A stretch of DNA of 7,843 bases from Actinomycetes bacterium (GTDB taxonomy: Bacteria > Actinomycetota > Coriobacteriia > Anaerosomatales > Anaerosomataceae), in NCBI GenBank assembly GCA_021850085.1, contig JAJZRZ010000076.1, positions 1 through 7,843 of the forward strand. The letters are read 5' to 3'. Below the pieces are notes generated by a model. That model saw only the letters and a list, made by a program, of their open reading frames with translations, was not told where the DNA came from and did not search any database. Within the stretch, counting starts at the first letter, position 1, and each line of letters starts with the position of its first letter. The position numbers and the translations under genes were made by a program. Positions 1 through 5,917 of this stretch are shown in pieces.

Positions 1-681
1 GACGACGGGGGTGGAGGAGTAGACGAGGGTGGTCCTGTCGGCAAGAGTGGTTTCGTGCGGGAGGACCTCCAAGGTCTTTTCCACGGGTTCCGATTCGCCG
101 GTGAGCGTCGACTCATCGACACGCACGTCCGCCTCGGTGATCAGACGGGCATCTGCCGGCACCCGGTCACCTGTCTCGAGGACGATCACATCACCGGCGA
201 CGAGCTCGGTTGCGTCGATGACCTGCACCTCACCATCGCGCACGACGCGCGCCTTCGGGCTGGAGAGTTTGCGTAGAGCGTCGAGAGCGGCCTCGGCTCG
301 GTACTCTTGCACCACACCTATGATGACGTTGGCGACAACGATCAGGCCGATGACGATCGCGTCGAAGACCTTGCCCGCCAGAGCCGAAACGATGCCCGCG
401 CCCGCGAGCAGGTAGACCATCGGATTGGCAACCTGCGCCAGCACGAGCCTGGGAAGTGAGATACCCGCCTCCACTTCGAGGGCGTTGGGTCCATCAACTG
501 CCAGCCGCCGGGCGGCTTCGGCCGAAGTGAGCCCTTCGACGGTCGAGCCCAGGTGCGCCGCCACGGCGTGTGCTTCCAGCGCATGCCATGCGGGCGGCGC
601 GGTCTGCTGGCTTGGCGCGCCGTCGGATTCGTCAGGGCTCATCTCGGTGGAATCCCTCGGGTCGGTCGATGTGTGCTGCAC
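1..681 (-). CDS. P-type cation-transporting ATPase, N-terminal part (probable Mn2+/Ca2+ exporter), cut by window edge
   Basis: Membrane pump that uses ATP to move cations across the cytoplasmic membrane. The 227 visible residues match the N-terminal cation-ATPase domain (about 30-75, with the GPN turn of RRLAVDGPNAL) and the M1-M2 hairpin (about 85-125, containing NVIIGVVQEYRAEAALDALR). The start of the actuator domain follows, with GDVIVLETGDRVPADARL and the dephosphorylation motif DESTLTGES (TGES at 194-197). The phosphorylated DKTGT motif and ATP-binding domain lie beyond base 1. I chose the GTG at 681 because AGGAAGG (696-690) sits 8 nt upstream; an in-frame ATG at 642 has a weaker site. 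The sequence resembles the calcium/magnesium-type (P2) pumps. The upstream yybP-ykoY riboswitch points to manganese, as known for riboswitch-controlled P-type ATPases such as Lactococcus YoaB. Ion specificity is inference, because the ion-binding helices are not in the window. Confidence 0.93.
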   Translation of the reverse strand, partial: MQHTSTDPRDSTEMSPDESDGAPSQQTAPPAWHALEAHAVAAHLGSTVEGLTSAEAARRLAVDGPNALEVEAGISLPRLVLAQVANPMVYLLAGAGIVSALAGKVFDAIVIGLIVVANVIIGVVQEYRAEAALDALRKLSSPKARVVRDGEVQVIDATELVAGDVIVLETGDRVPADARLITEADVRVDESTLTGESEPVEKTLEVLPHETTLADRTTLVYSSTPVV

Positions 682-736
682 CTGTCCACCCTTCCTCACG
701 GAAACGTTTTTCGGAGGACGGTCCAGCAGGTGCTGC

Positions 737-766
737 GACCTCCGGCGTTGACGGACGCCGAAGGTC
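737..766 (-). promoter_or_regulatory. Expression-platform hairpin competing with riboswitch P1 stem
   Basis: A 12-bp hairpin (766-755 pairing with 748-737, one U-G wobble, 6-nt loop) follows the aptamer directly. Its 5' arm contains CCTTCG (764-759), which is also the 3' strand of the aptamer's closing stem, so the two folds exclude each other. In known yybP-ykoY riboswitches ligand stabilises the closing stem and prevents such a hairpin, turning expression on. No run of T follows, so control may be translational or need Rho rather than simple intrinsic termination. The pairing is seen in the sequence; the mechanism is inferred. Confidence 0.6.
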
Positions 767-854
767 TCGCCTCTACGTGCGCGTCCGGGGCCGAAAGGCC
801 CGTGCTGACGAACGCGCAACCCATTCACGTGAACGGGCAGGCTACTCCCCTTCG
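759..854 (-). promoter_or_regulatory. yybP-ykoY (manganese) riboswitch aptamer
   Basis: Read on the minus strand, the ATPase leader holds the conserved blocks of this family in the right order: GGGGAGTAGC (850-841), TTCGTCAGCAC (812-802) and GCGAGACCTT (770-761). The outer stem P1 forms between CGAAGG (854-849) and CCTTCG (764-759). A stable internal stem GGGCC-TTTC-GGCCC lies at 801-788. The family binds Mn2+ and usually activates manganese exporters (MntP, P-type ATPases, TerC-like and UPF0016 proteins), which fits the gene downstream. The call comes from recognising the conserved blocks by eye; a covariance-model search with Rfam RF00080 would settle it. Confidence 0.87.
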
Positions 855-864
855 TACGGCCGTG

Positions 865-893
865 AGCATACGCGACGTGGGGGTCCTGCGCAA
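865..893 (-). promoter_or_regulatory. Candidate promoter for riboswitch and ATPase
   Basis: On the minus strand, TTGCGC (893-888) and TATGCT (870-865) are separated by 17 nt, matching sigma70-type spacing; the -10 matches 4 of 6 and the -35 matches 3 of 6. Transcription would start near 857-859, a few nt before the P1 stem of the riboswitch, which is where an aptamer promoter is expected. The location supports the call more than the hexamers do. Confidence 0.5.
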
Positions 894-966
894 ACGACCG
901 GGGGCCAGGTGGGAGTGGGTGGAGCCTGCGGCATGTTGCAGCGCGAGAGGCACCGCGGCGGGATGC

Positions 967-975
967 TGGTATCAT
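967..975 (+). promoter_or_regulatory. Candidate extended -10 promoter for tRNA(CAT)
   Basis: TGGTATCAT has the TGn extension directly before a TATCAT -10 hexamer, about 60 nt upstream of the tRNA. No convincing -35 is seen at 947-952. Together with the leftward ATPase promoter it makes the 682-1034 gap a divergent control region; apart from the riboswitch parts I see nothing else in that gap. Confidence 0.4.
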
Positions 976-1034
976 GGGTGCGCTGATCAGGCGGGCGGCG
1001 GCTGGACAGATGCACTGCCGGTGCGCCCGCGGCC

Positions 1035-1109
1035 GGGCCCGTAGCTCAATGGCGGAGCAGGGGACTCATAATCCCTTGGTTGTAGGTTCGAATCCTACCG
1101 GGCCCACCA
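1035..1109 (+). tRNA. tRNA with CAT anticodon: probably tRNA-Ile2 (lysidine-modified), else elongator tRNA-Met
   Basis: Full cloverleaf of 75 nt with encoded CCA. Acceptor GGGCCCG/CGGGCCC, D stem GCTC/GAGC with a short 7-nt loop, anticodon stem GGGGA/TCCCT with loop CTCATAA (anticodon CAT at 1067-1069), 5-nt variable loop, T stem GTAGG/CCTAC with loop TTCGAAT. It is not the initiator tRNA, because bases 1 and 72 pair. C4-G69 and C5-G68, together with the anticodon-arm style, resemble E. coli tRNA-Ile2 (ileX), whose CAT is converted by TilS to lysidine-AU to read AUA. Elongator Met cannot be excluded by eye. The amidase gene follows 28 nt later with no terminator between. Confidence 0.96.
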
Positions 1110-1137
1110 CAGAAGCTCCCGCGAAGGTATGGCAGAC

Positions 1138-2247
1138 ATGACGCAGCTGAGCAGGGCCGAGCGTCTCGAGCGGATGCGCGGGCGCCACAGACGCGTATGG
1201 GTGCTGGGCGTGGTGGTCGCAGTGGCCGCGGCGGCGGTGGTCACGTTGGCGCTCGTGGCACTGCGCCAGGATCCGGGACCTGCCGAGGAGGACTCGGTGA
1301 TCACGACGTCCGTTCCGGAATCCGTCGACAGCACCTTTTCCTCGAGCTCCGCCACCTCCACGGTGCCGGTCGAGGTCCCCCAGCTCGTCGGCATGCCGAT
1401 CGCGGAGGCGGAGTTGCTTTTGGCCGCCGCCGGTCTGGTGATGGTCCAGGTTCCCACACCCGCCGGCGAGAGCCCCGAAGGCACCGTGCTCTCCCAGGAT
1501 CCCGCGGCTGGAGAGCGCGTCGCCCCCGGAGCCTCCATACAGCTCGTGTATGCCGATACGGGTTCGGCGGCCCAAGCCGCGATCTCGGCGATCGCCGCGG
1601 CTTCGAATGCCAGCGTATTCGTGGTGTGCATCGATCCTGGGCACCAGGCCGCCGGCAACAGCGCGCCAGAACCGGTGGGACCGGGTGCGACCCAGACAAA
1701 GGCGAAGGTCACCGGAGGGGCGGTGGGTGTGGTGACACGTCGTCCCGAGCATGAATTGGTGCTCACTCTCGGCATGAAGGTCAAGGAGCGCCTCGAGCGT
1801 TACGGCGTAGCTGTGGTGATGACGCGCACCACTGCTGACGTGGACATCTCGAACAGTCAGCGCGCCGAGGTGGCCAACCAAGCCGGTGCAGACCTGTTCC
1901 TACGCATCCATGCCGATTCCAGCACCAACGCGGATATCCGGGGCGTCTCCACGCTCTACCCGAGCGGCAACGAATGGGTGACCCCGATCGAGCAAGAGAG
2001 CCTGAAGGCGGCCGGTGTCGTGCACAAGGCGATGATCGCCTCCACGCTTGCCACCGATCGCGGGGTGATGAAGCGTGCGGACCTGTCGGGCTTCAACTAT
2101 TGCCGGGTGCCCGCCATACTGGTGGAGACCGGGTTCCTGTCCAACCCGGTGGACGACCGCCAGCTTGCCGACCCTGCCTACCAGGACACTTTGGCCGATG
2201 GCATCGCGCGGGGCGTGCTCGAATATCTGGAGGTGACGAGGCAGTGA
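1138..2247 (+). CDS. Membrane-anchored N-acetylmuramoyl-L-alanine amidase with PASTA domain
   Basis: Zinc hydrolase that cuts the bond between N-acetylmuramic acid and the stem peptide of peptidoglycan, acting outside the membrane. In the 369-residue product a basic start and transmembrane helix (about 20-42) are followed by a Ser/Thr-rich linker (53-78). One PASTA domain (about 78-139, EVPQLVGMPIAEAELLLAAAG) and an Amidase_3 catalytic domain (160-367) complete it. Zinc ligands are H169 (IDPGH), E204 and H258 (RIHAD), with catalytic E330 (VETGFLSNP); all are present. The extended loop after DPGH (EPVGPGATQTKAKVTGG) and the NSQRAEVAN stretch match the clostridial-type subfamily. I chose the ATG at 1138 because GAAGG (1123-1127) lies 10 nt away; the ATG at 1129 is only 1 nt from it. 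A role in cell division, wall turnover or spore-like processes cannot be told apart. Confidence 0.95.
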   Translation: MTQLSRAERLERMRGRHRRVWVLGVVVAVAAAAVVTLALVALRQDPGPAEEDSVITTSVPESVDSTFSSSSATSTVPVEVPQLVGMPIAEAELLLAAAGLVMVQVPTPAGESPEGTVLSQDPAAGERVAPGASIQLVYADTGSAAQAAISAIAAASNASVFVVCIDPGHQAAGNSAPEPVGPGATQTKAKVTGGAVGVVTRRPEHELVLTLGMKVKERLERYGVAVVMTRTTADVDISNSQRAEVANQAGADLFLRIHADSSTNADIRGVSTLYPSGNEWVTPIEQESLKAAGVVHKAMIASTLATDRGVMKRADLSGFNYCRVPAILVETGFLSNPVDDRQLADPAYQDTLADGIARGVLEYLEVTRQ

Positions 2248-2348
2248 AGCCAAGGGGCTCGCGAGGAGTTGCATCAGCGGCGGTGTTGCTCGCCCGCGGT
2301 GCGTTCTGAGGTTGGCCCGGATTGCGCGAGCGATACGAGAGGACTTGC

Positions 2349-3302
2349 GTGAACGACTTCTTCAGTAACAGACGCGTCTGCGTGACCGGCGGGGCGGGCT
2401 TCCTCGGCGGGTTCGTGGTGTCGGAGCTGCAGAGACGTGGGGCGCGCGAGGTGTTCGTGCCGCGCAAGACCGACTACGACCTCGTGACGCACGACGGAGT
2501 GGTGCGCTGTCTGGATGACTCGAGACCAGACATAGTCATCCATCTCGCGGCGGTCGTCGGTGGCATCGGCGCCAACCGAGCCCATCCCGGCCGCTTCTAC
2601 CACGACAACGCGATGATGGGGGCACAGCTCATCGAGGAATCGCGCCTGCGCGGCGTGGGGAAGTTCGTAGCCCTCGGTACCATCTGCGCGTACCCAAAGT
2701 TCACGCCGGTCCCGTTTCGCGAGGAGGACCTGTGGAGCGGCTACCCGGAGGAGACCAACGCGCCGTACGGCTTGGCCAAGAAGATGATGCTCGTGCAGCT
2801 GCAGGGCTACCGCGCCGAATACGGCTTCAACGGCATCTTCCTGCTTCCGGTCAACCTCTACGGTCCCCGCGACAACTTCAACCTCGAGACCGGCCACGTG
2901 ATTCCGGCGATGATCCGCAAGATGATCGCCGCTCGCGACGCCGGCACCGACGTGACGTTGTGGGGTGACGGGTCGCCCACGCGCGAGTTCCTCTACGTTG
3001 AGGACTGCGCGCGTGGCATCGTCGACGCCACCGAACGTTACGACGGCGTAGAGCCCGTGAACCTCGGCTCGGGGATGGAAATCTCGATCAAGGATCTCGC
3101 CGAGACCGTCGCGCGCCACACCGGCTTCCAGGGCCGCATCGTGTGGGACACCACAAAGCCCAACGGCCAGCCACGGCGCATGCTGGATGTCTCCCGTGCC
3201 AGGAGATGCTTCGGCTTCCAGGCCACGACACCGTTTGAGGAGGGCCTGCGCAAGACCGTGGAGTGGTGGGAGGCGCACGGTGAGGCTTCTCCCACCCGGT
3301 GA
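2349..3302 (+). CDS. fcl: GDP-L-fucose synthase-type NAD(P)-dependent epimerase/reductase
   Basis: Extended short-chain dehydrogenase that converts GDP-4-keto-6-deoxy-mannose to GDP-L-fucose (3,5-epimerisation, then NADPH reduction) in the cytosol, supplying surface glycans. The 317 residues are close to the usual length of about 320. Visible are the Rossmann motif GGAGFLG (14-20), AAVVGGIGAN (67-76), and LGTICAYPKF with Thr111 at the usual catalytic Ser position and Cys113 conserved. YGLAK (Y140, K144), NLYGPRDNF (169-177), GHVIPAMI with H183 as the likely second acid, and TREFLYVED (211-219) are family signatures. I chose the GTG at 2349 because GAGAGG lies 6 nt upstream; an in-frame TTG at 2322 has no such site. 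Gmd, which makes the substrate, is not in the window. A related GDP-sugar reductase activity remains possible. Confidence 0.92.
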   Translation: MNDFFSNRRVCVTGGAGFLGGFVVSELQRRGAREVFVPRKTDYDLVTHDGVVRCLDDSRPDIVIHLAAVVGGIGANRAHPGRFYHDNAMMGAQLIEESRLRGVGKFVALGTICAYPKFTPVPFREEDLWSGYPEETNAPYGLAKKMMLVQLQGYRAEYGFNGIFLLPVNLYGPRDNFNLETGHVIPAMIRKMIAARDAGTDVTLWGDGSPTREFLYVEDCARGIVDATERYDGVEPVNLGSGMEISIKDLAETVARHTGFQGRIVWDTTKPNGQPRRMLDVSRARRCFGFQATTPFEEGLRKTVEWWEAHGEASPTR

Positions 3303-3357
3303 GCTGATCCGGATGGCCCAGCCCACACCGTACCGGGGCGTATCAGCGTGCCGTTTG

Positions 3358-3366
3358 TGGTATCAG
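3358..3366 (+). promoter_or_regulatory. Candidate extended -10 promoter for GAF/HD-GYP gene
   Basis: TGGTATCAG has the TGn extension plus a TATCAG hexamer, about 60 nt before the chosen ATG. GTATCAG also occurs at 3340-3346, making a short direct repeat. No good -35 is seen. If used, transcription would begin near 3373, which would exclude the earlier GTG at 3348 as a start. Confidence 0.3.
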
Positions 3367-3425
3367 ATAGTGCGCACCCGTCGCGGATGACAGCATCCGG
3401 GACCGGGCGCATGCCGGGAGGGCGC

Positions 3426-4556
3426 ATGGCTCGAGAGTCAGCCTCGAGGAAGTCAGAGACCGGGCATCTGCCAGCCTTGCTCAAGGTCAGTCTCGCCCTG
3501 TCCTCTTCGCTCGACCCGAGCGTGGTGATGCAGGTCGCTGTCGAGGGCGCAGTGGATGTGCTGGAACTCGACACCGGTGCCATATACCTGCTGGACAACA
3601 GCGGAAATCTCGTCCTCGGCGCCGCGATACCCCCGTTCCCACCCGGAATGCCTGCGGAGGCCCGGCGAGCGCGAGTGCGCAACCATCCGCACATAGCGCA
3701 GGCTCTCAGGCAGCGCCAACCCCTCGTTCTCGAAGACGTGCACGGCGCGCGACTCTCGCCGGAGGAGGCAAGGGTGATCGAGGCCGGCACGATGCGCTCG
3801 CTGCTGTACGTGCCGCTTCTGGCCGGCGACCACGCCGAGGGCGTGATGATCGTGGGCACGCAAGACGCCGCTCGGCACTACTCGGAGGTGGAGGTGGATG
3901 TCTGCCGGATGCTCTCGGCGCAGATTGCGCTTGCCCTCACCAACGCGCGACTGTTCGAGTCCGCGCAACTGGCTGCAGCCGAGCTGAGTTGTGCGTACGA
4001 CGCCACCTTGGAGGGGTGGTCGCTCGCGCTTGAGCTGCGCGATGAGGAGACAAGCGGTCACACCGAGCGCGCCGCTGCGCTTGCGGTGGAACTGGCGTCT
4101 CGTCTCGGAGTTCCCGATACCGATCTATCCCACGTGCGTCGTGGCGCCCTGCTTCACGACATCGGCAAGATGGCCGTCCCCGATTCGATCCTGCGCAAGC
4201 CGGGTTCGCTCACAAAGGAGGAGTGGGCGGTGATGCGCAGACATCCCGAGTACGCTCACGGGTTCCTTTCGCAGATCGAGTACCTGGAGCCTGCGCTCGA
4301 CATCCCCTACTGTCATCACGAGCGCTGGAACGGCACAGGCTATCCGCGCGGACTGAAGGGGGAGGAGATCCCGCTGTCCGCGCGCATTTTTGCAGTGATC
4401 GATGTGTACGACGCCCTCGTCTCAGACCGCCCGTACCGTGAGGCGTGGACGCACGAGGATGCGGTGCAGCACATCAAGACACAGGCCGGGATCCATTTCG
4501 ACCCGCAGGTGGTCGAGGTCTTCTTGGAGCGCCTCAACGGCAACGGGCACCACTAG
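3426..4556 (+). CDS. GAF-sensor HD-GYP cyclic-di-GMP phosphodiesterase
   Basis: Predicted soluble enzyme that hydrolyses the second messenger c-di-GMP, lowering its level and so influencing biofilm, motility or surface programmes. The 376 residues carry an N-terminal GAF sensor domain (about 15-178, ALLKVSLALSSSLDP to QIALALTNARLFE). A short helix connects it to a complete HD-GYP domain (about 190-370). Metal and catalytic signatures are intact: SGHTERA (210-216), HDIGK (244-248), RRHPEYAHGFL (271-281), HHERWNGTGYPRGLKGEEIP (297-316) and DVYDALVSDRPYR (326-338). The ATG at 3426 is preceded by GGGAGGG with a short spacer; in-frame starts at 3348, 3387 and 3411 would add residues unrelated to the domain. 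The GAF ligand cannot be read from sequence. Placement between two nucleotide-sugar genes suggests, without proving, a link to surface polysaccharide control. Confidence 0.93.
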   Translation: MARESASRKSETGHLPALLKVSLALSSSLDPSVVMQVAVEGAVDVLELDTGAIYLLDNSGNLVLGAAIPPFPPGMPAEARRARVRNHPHIAQALRQRQPLVLEDVHGARLSPEEARVIEAGTMRSLLYVPLLAGDHAEGVMIVGTQDAARHYSEVEVDVCRMLSAQIALALTNARLFESAQLAAAELSCAYDATLEGWSLALELRDEETSGHTERAAALAVELASRLGVPDTDLSHVRRGALLHDIGKMAVPDSILRKPGSLTKEEWAVMRRHPEYAHGFLSQIEYLEPALDIPYCHHERWNGTGYPRGLKGEEIPLSARIFAVIDVYDALVSDRPYREAWTHEDAVQHIKTQAGIHFDPQVVEVFLERLNGNGHH

Positions 4557-4561
4557 CGCCA

Positions 4562-4593
4562 GCGTTCGCACGCAGCCGCGCCGTCACGAACGC
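4562..4593 (+). other. Inverted repeat after the HD-GYP gene
   Basis: GCGTTCG (4562-4568) pairs with CGAACGC (4587-4593) around an 18-nt loop, six bases after the HD-GYP stop codon. No T run follows, so it is a poor intrinsic terminator. It could be an operator or RNA stem between the HD-GYP and galE genes, or chance in GC-rich DNA. Confidence 0.3.
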
Positions 4594-4621
4594 ACGTGCA
4601 GGATTGCGACGGCGTCTGTCG

Positions 4622-4627
4622 TATCAT
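4622..4627 (+). promoter_or_regulatory. Candidate -10 element upstream of galE
   Basis: TATCAT lies 27 nt upstream of the galE ATG, giving a leader of about 20 nt that includes the GGGAGA ribosome site. TTGCGA at 4604-4609 is only 12 nt away, too close for a normal -35. The same TATCAT hexamer occurs before the CAT-anticodon tRNA. Confidence 0.35.
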
Positions 4628-4654
4628 ACGGTGCGACACAGGCTGGGAGACCTC

Positions 4655-5644
4655 ATGCGCATCCTAGTGACCGGCGGCGCCGGATACATCGGCAGCATCT
4701 CCACGCGTCTATTGGTGGATGCGGGCCACGAGGTGGTCGTCCTCGACTCGCTCGAGCGCGGTCATCGCAACGCCGTGGACTCACGCGCCACTTTGGTGGT
4801 GGCGCCACTCGGCGATATCGAGATACTCGACTCGATCCTGCCCGGCATGGACGCGGTGCTGCACTGCGCCGGCTACATTGACGTGGCGGAGTCGCAGCGT
4901 GACCCCGAGCTCTACTATCGGAAGAACTTGGCCGAACCATCGAGGATGCTCGACCGCATGACCCTGCATGGTGTCGGCAACCTGGTGTTCTCATCCACCG
5001 CCGCGGTCTACGGGCAGCCCGAGACGATGCCGATCACCGAGGACGCGCTGCGTCAACCGATCAACGCGTACGGGGCGTCGAAGCTGGCATTCGAGCGGAT
5101 GATCGAGCTCACCGAGTCGGTCGGCCTGATCAGGGCCGTGCGGTTGCGGTACTTCAACGTGGCGGGAGCATGGCCCGATGGCTCACTCGGCGAGGCGCAC
5201 CCGGTTGAGACGCACATCGTGCCTCGATTGCTGAAGGCCGCGACTGGATTTGGGGCTAGTTTCTCACTGTTCGGCACGGACTACCCGACGCGCGACGGGA
5301 CGTGCGTGCGCGACTACATCCACGTGGTGGATCTTGCGGAGGCGCACCGGGCCGCGCTGGAGTATCTGCACGCTGGCGACGCGGGAACGGTGTGCAATCT
5401 CGGCAGCGGGAAAGGCTACACAAACCGGGAGGTGGTCGATGCGTGCCGGGCTGTGACCGGCAGCGACATAGCCGTTGACACTGGTCCGCGGCGCGCCGGT
5501 GATCCGGCGATGCTGATAGCCTCGAACGAGCGGGCCCGGAAGGTGCTTGGCTGGCGTCCTGAGCGCGACCTGCACACGATGGTGGGCGATGCCTGGCGCT
5601 GGCACACGCTTCACCCGGAGGGTCACGCGGCGCCAGTCACATAG
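4655..5644 (+). CDS. galE: UDP-glucose 4-epimerase
   Basis: Cytosolic NAD+-dependent enzyme of the Leloir pathway that interconverts UDP-glucose and UDP-galactose, providing galactose for surface glycans or galactose use. The product is 329 residues, near the usual 330-340. Visible are the Rossmann motif GGAGYIG (7-13), the acidic residue ending strand 2 (VVLDSLERGH), the catalytic stretch FSSTAAVYG (112-120) with Thr115 at the E. coli Ser124 position, and YGASK (Y139, K143). RYFNVAGA (165-172), TRDGTCVRDYIHVVDLAEAH (212-231) and RRAGDPA (279-285) are further GalE signatures. The start is the ATG after GGGAGA (4644-4649, 5-nt spacer). One small oddity is that the usual His after GYIGS is Ile. 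UDP-GalNAc or UDP-pentose epimerase specificity is possible but less likely. Confidence 0.92.
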   Translation: MRILVTGGAGYIGSISTRLLVDAGHEVVVLDSLERGHRNAVDSRATLVVAPLGDIEILDSILPGMDAVLHCAGYIDVAESQRDPELYYRKNLAEPSRMLDRMTLHGVGNLVFSSTAAVYGQPETMPITEDALRQPINAYGASKLAFERMIELTESVGLIRAVRLRYFNVAGAWPDGSLGEAHPVETHIVPRLLKAATGFGASFSLFGTDYPTRDGTCVRDYIHVVDLAEAHRAALEYLHAGDAGTVCNLGSGKGYTNREVVDACRAVTGSDIAVDTGPRRAGDPAMLIASNERARKVLGWRPERDLHTMVGDAWRWHTLHPEGHAAPVT

Positions 5645-5707
5645 CCCGCACGCAGGACGACCACACAGGTTCTCGCGCAGGTCTGGCGCGCAACGGGAAC
5701 CCTGCTC

Positions 5708-5713
5708 TACAAT
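5708..5713 (+). promoter_or_regulatory. Candidate -10 element for tRNA-Val
   Basis: TACAAT (5 of 6 consensus bases) is 26 nt upstream of the tRNA 5' end, suitable for a short precursor. No convincing -35 is visible around 5685-5690. Confidence 0.4.
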
Positions 5714-5739
5714 GGTCGTCGCCGCTACGGCGGTCGAGC

Positions 5740-5814
5740 GGGCGATTAGCTCAGTGGGAGAGCGCTTCCTTCACACGGAAGAAGTCACAGGTTCAAATCC
5801 TGTATCGCCCACCA
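5740..5814 (+). tRNA. tRNA-Val (anticodon CAC)
   Basis: Complete 75-nt cloverleaf with encoded CCA. Acceptor GGGCGAT/ATCGCCC, D stem GCTC/GAGC, anticodon stem CTTCC/GGAAG with loop TTCACAC (CAC at 5772-5774, reading GUG), T stem ACAGG/CCTGT with loop TTCAAAT. It stands alone between galE and a terminator hairpin. Confidence 0.98.
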
Positions 5815-5822
5815 TGGATACT

Positions 5823-5854
5823 CGGAAGGCCCCGGCGGATGCCGGGGCCTTCCG
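5823..5854 (+). terminator. GC-rich terminator-type hairpin after tRNA-Val
   Basis: Perfect 14-bp stem (5823-5836 with 5841-5854) and a GGAT loop, 8 nt after the tRNA 3' end. Only scattered T bases follow, so it is not a textbook intrinsic terminator. Its position and strength still make transcription ending or 3' processing the likely role. Confidence 0.72.
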
Positions 5855-5901
5855 CCGTTACCGCGCCGGGAGACCGGTCCGTGTCCGGATGGCACGTCGG
5901 A

Positions 5902-5910
5902 TGCTACCAT
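5902..5910 (+). promoter_or_regulatory. Candidate extended -10, possibly driving a leaderless transcript
   Basis: TGCTACCAT carries the TGn extension and a TACCAT hexamer. It ends 7 nt before the ATG at 5918, so transcription would begin at or next to the A of that start codon, as for leaderless mRNAs. Confidence 0.4.
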
Positions 5911-5917
5911 TTCAGAT

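Noticed and set aside
1066..1881. Leftward 271-codon frame ending in VGPVGFEPTTKGL
   Set aside because: That tail is the well-known false peptide from the antisense of a tRNA T arm. The rest is the reverse of the amidase gene.
2274..3326. Leftward 350-codon frame opposite the fucose synthase gene
   Set aside because: It is a long antisense frame typical of GC-rich genes. The plus strand carries unmistakable epimerase motifs and this one carries none.
3303..3425. c-di-GMP riboswitch before the HD-GYP gene
   Set aside because: The leader is only about 120 nt and none of the conserved GEMM blocks are present.
3038..4061. Two leftward frames opposite the GAF/HD-GYP gene
   Set aside because: They are low-complexity Arg/Ser-rich shadows with no family motif; the plus strand encodes an intact HD-GYP domain.
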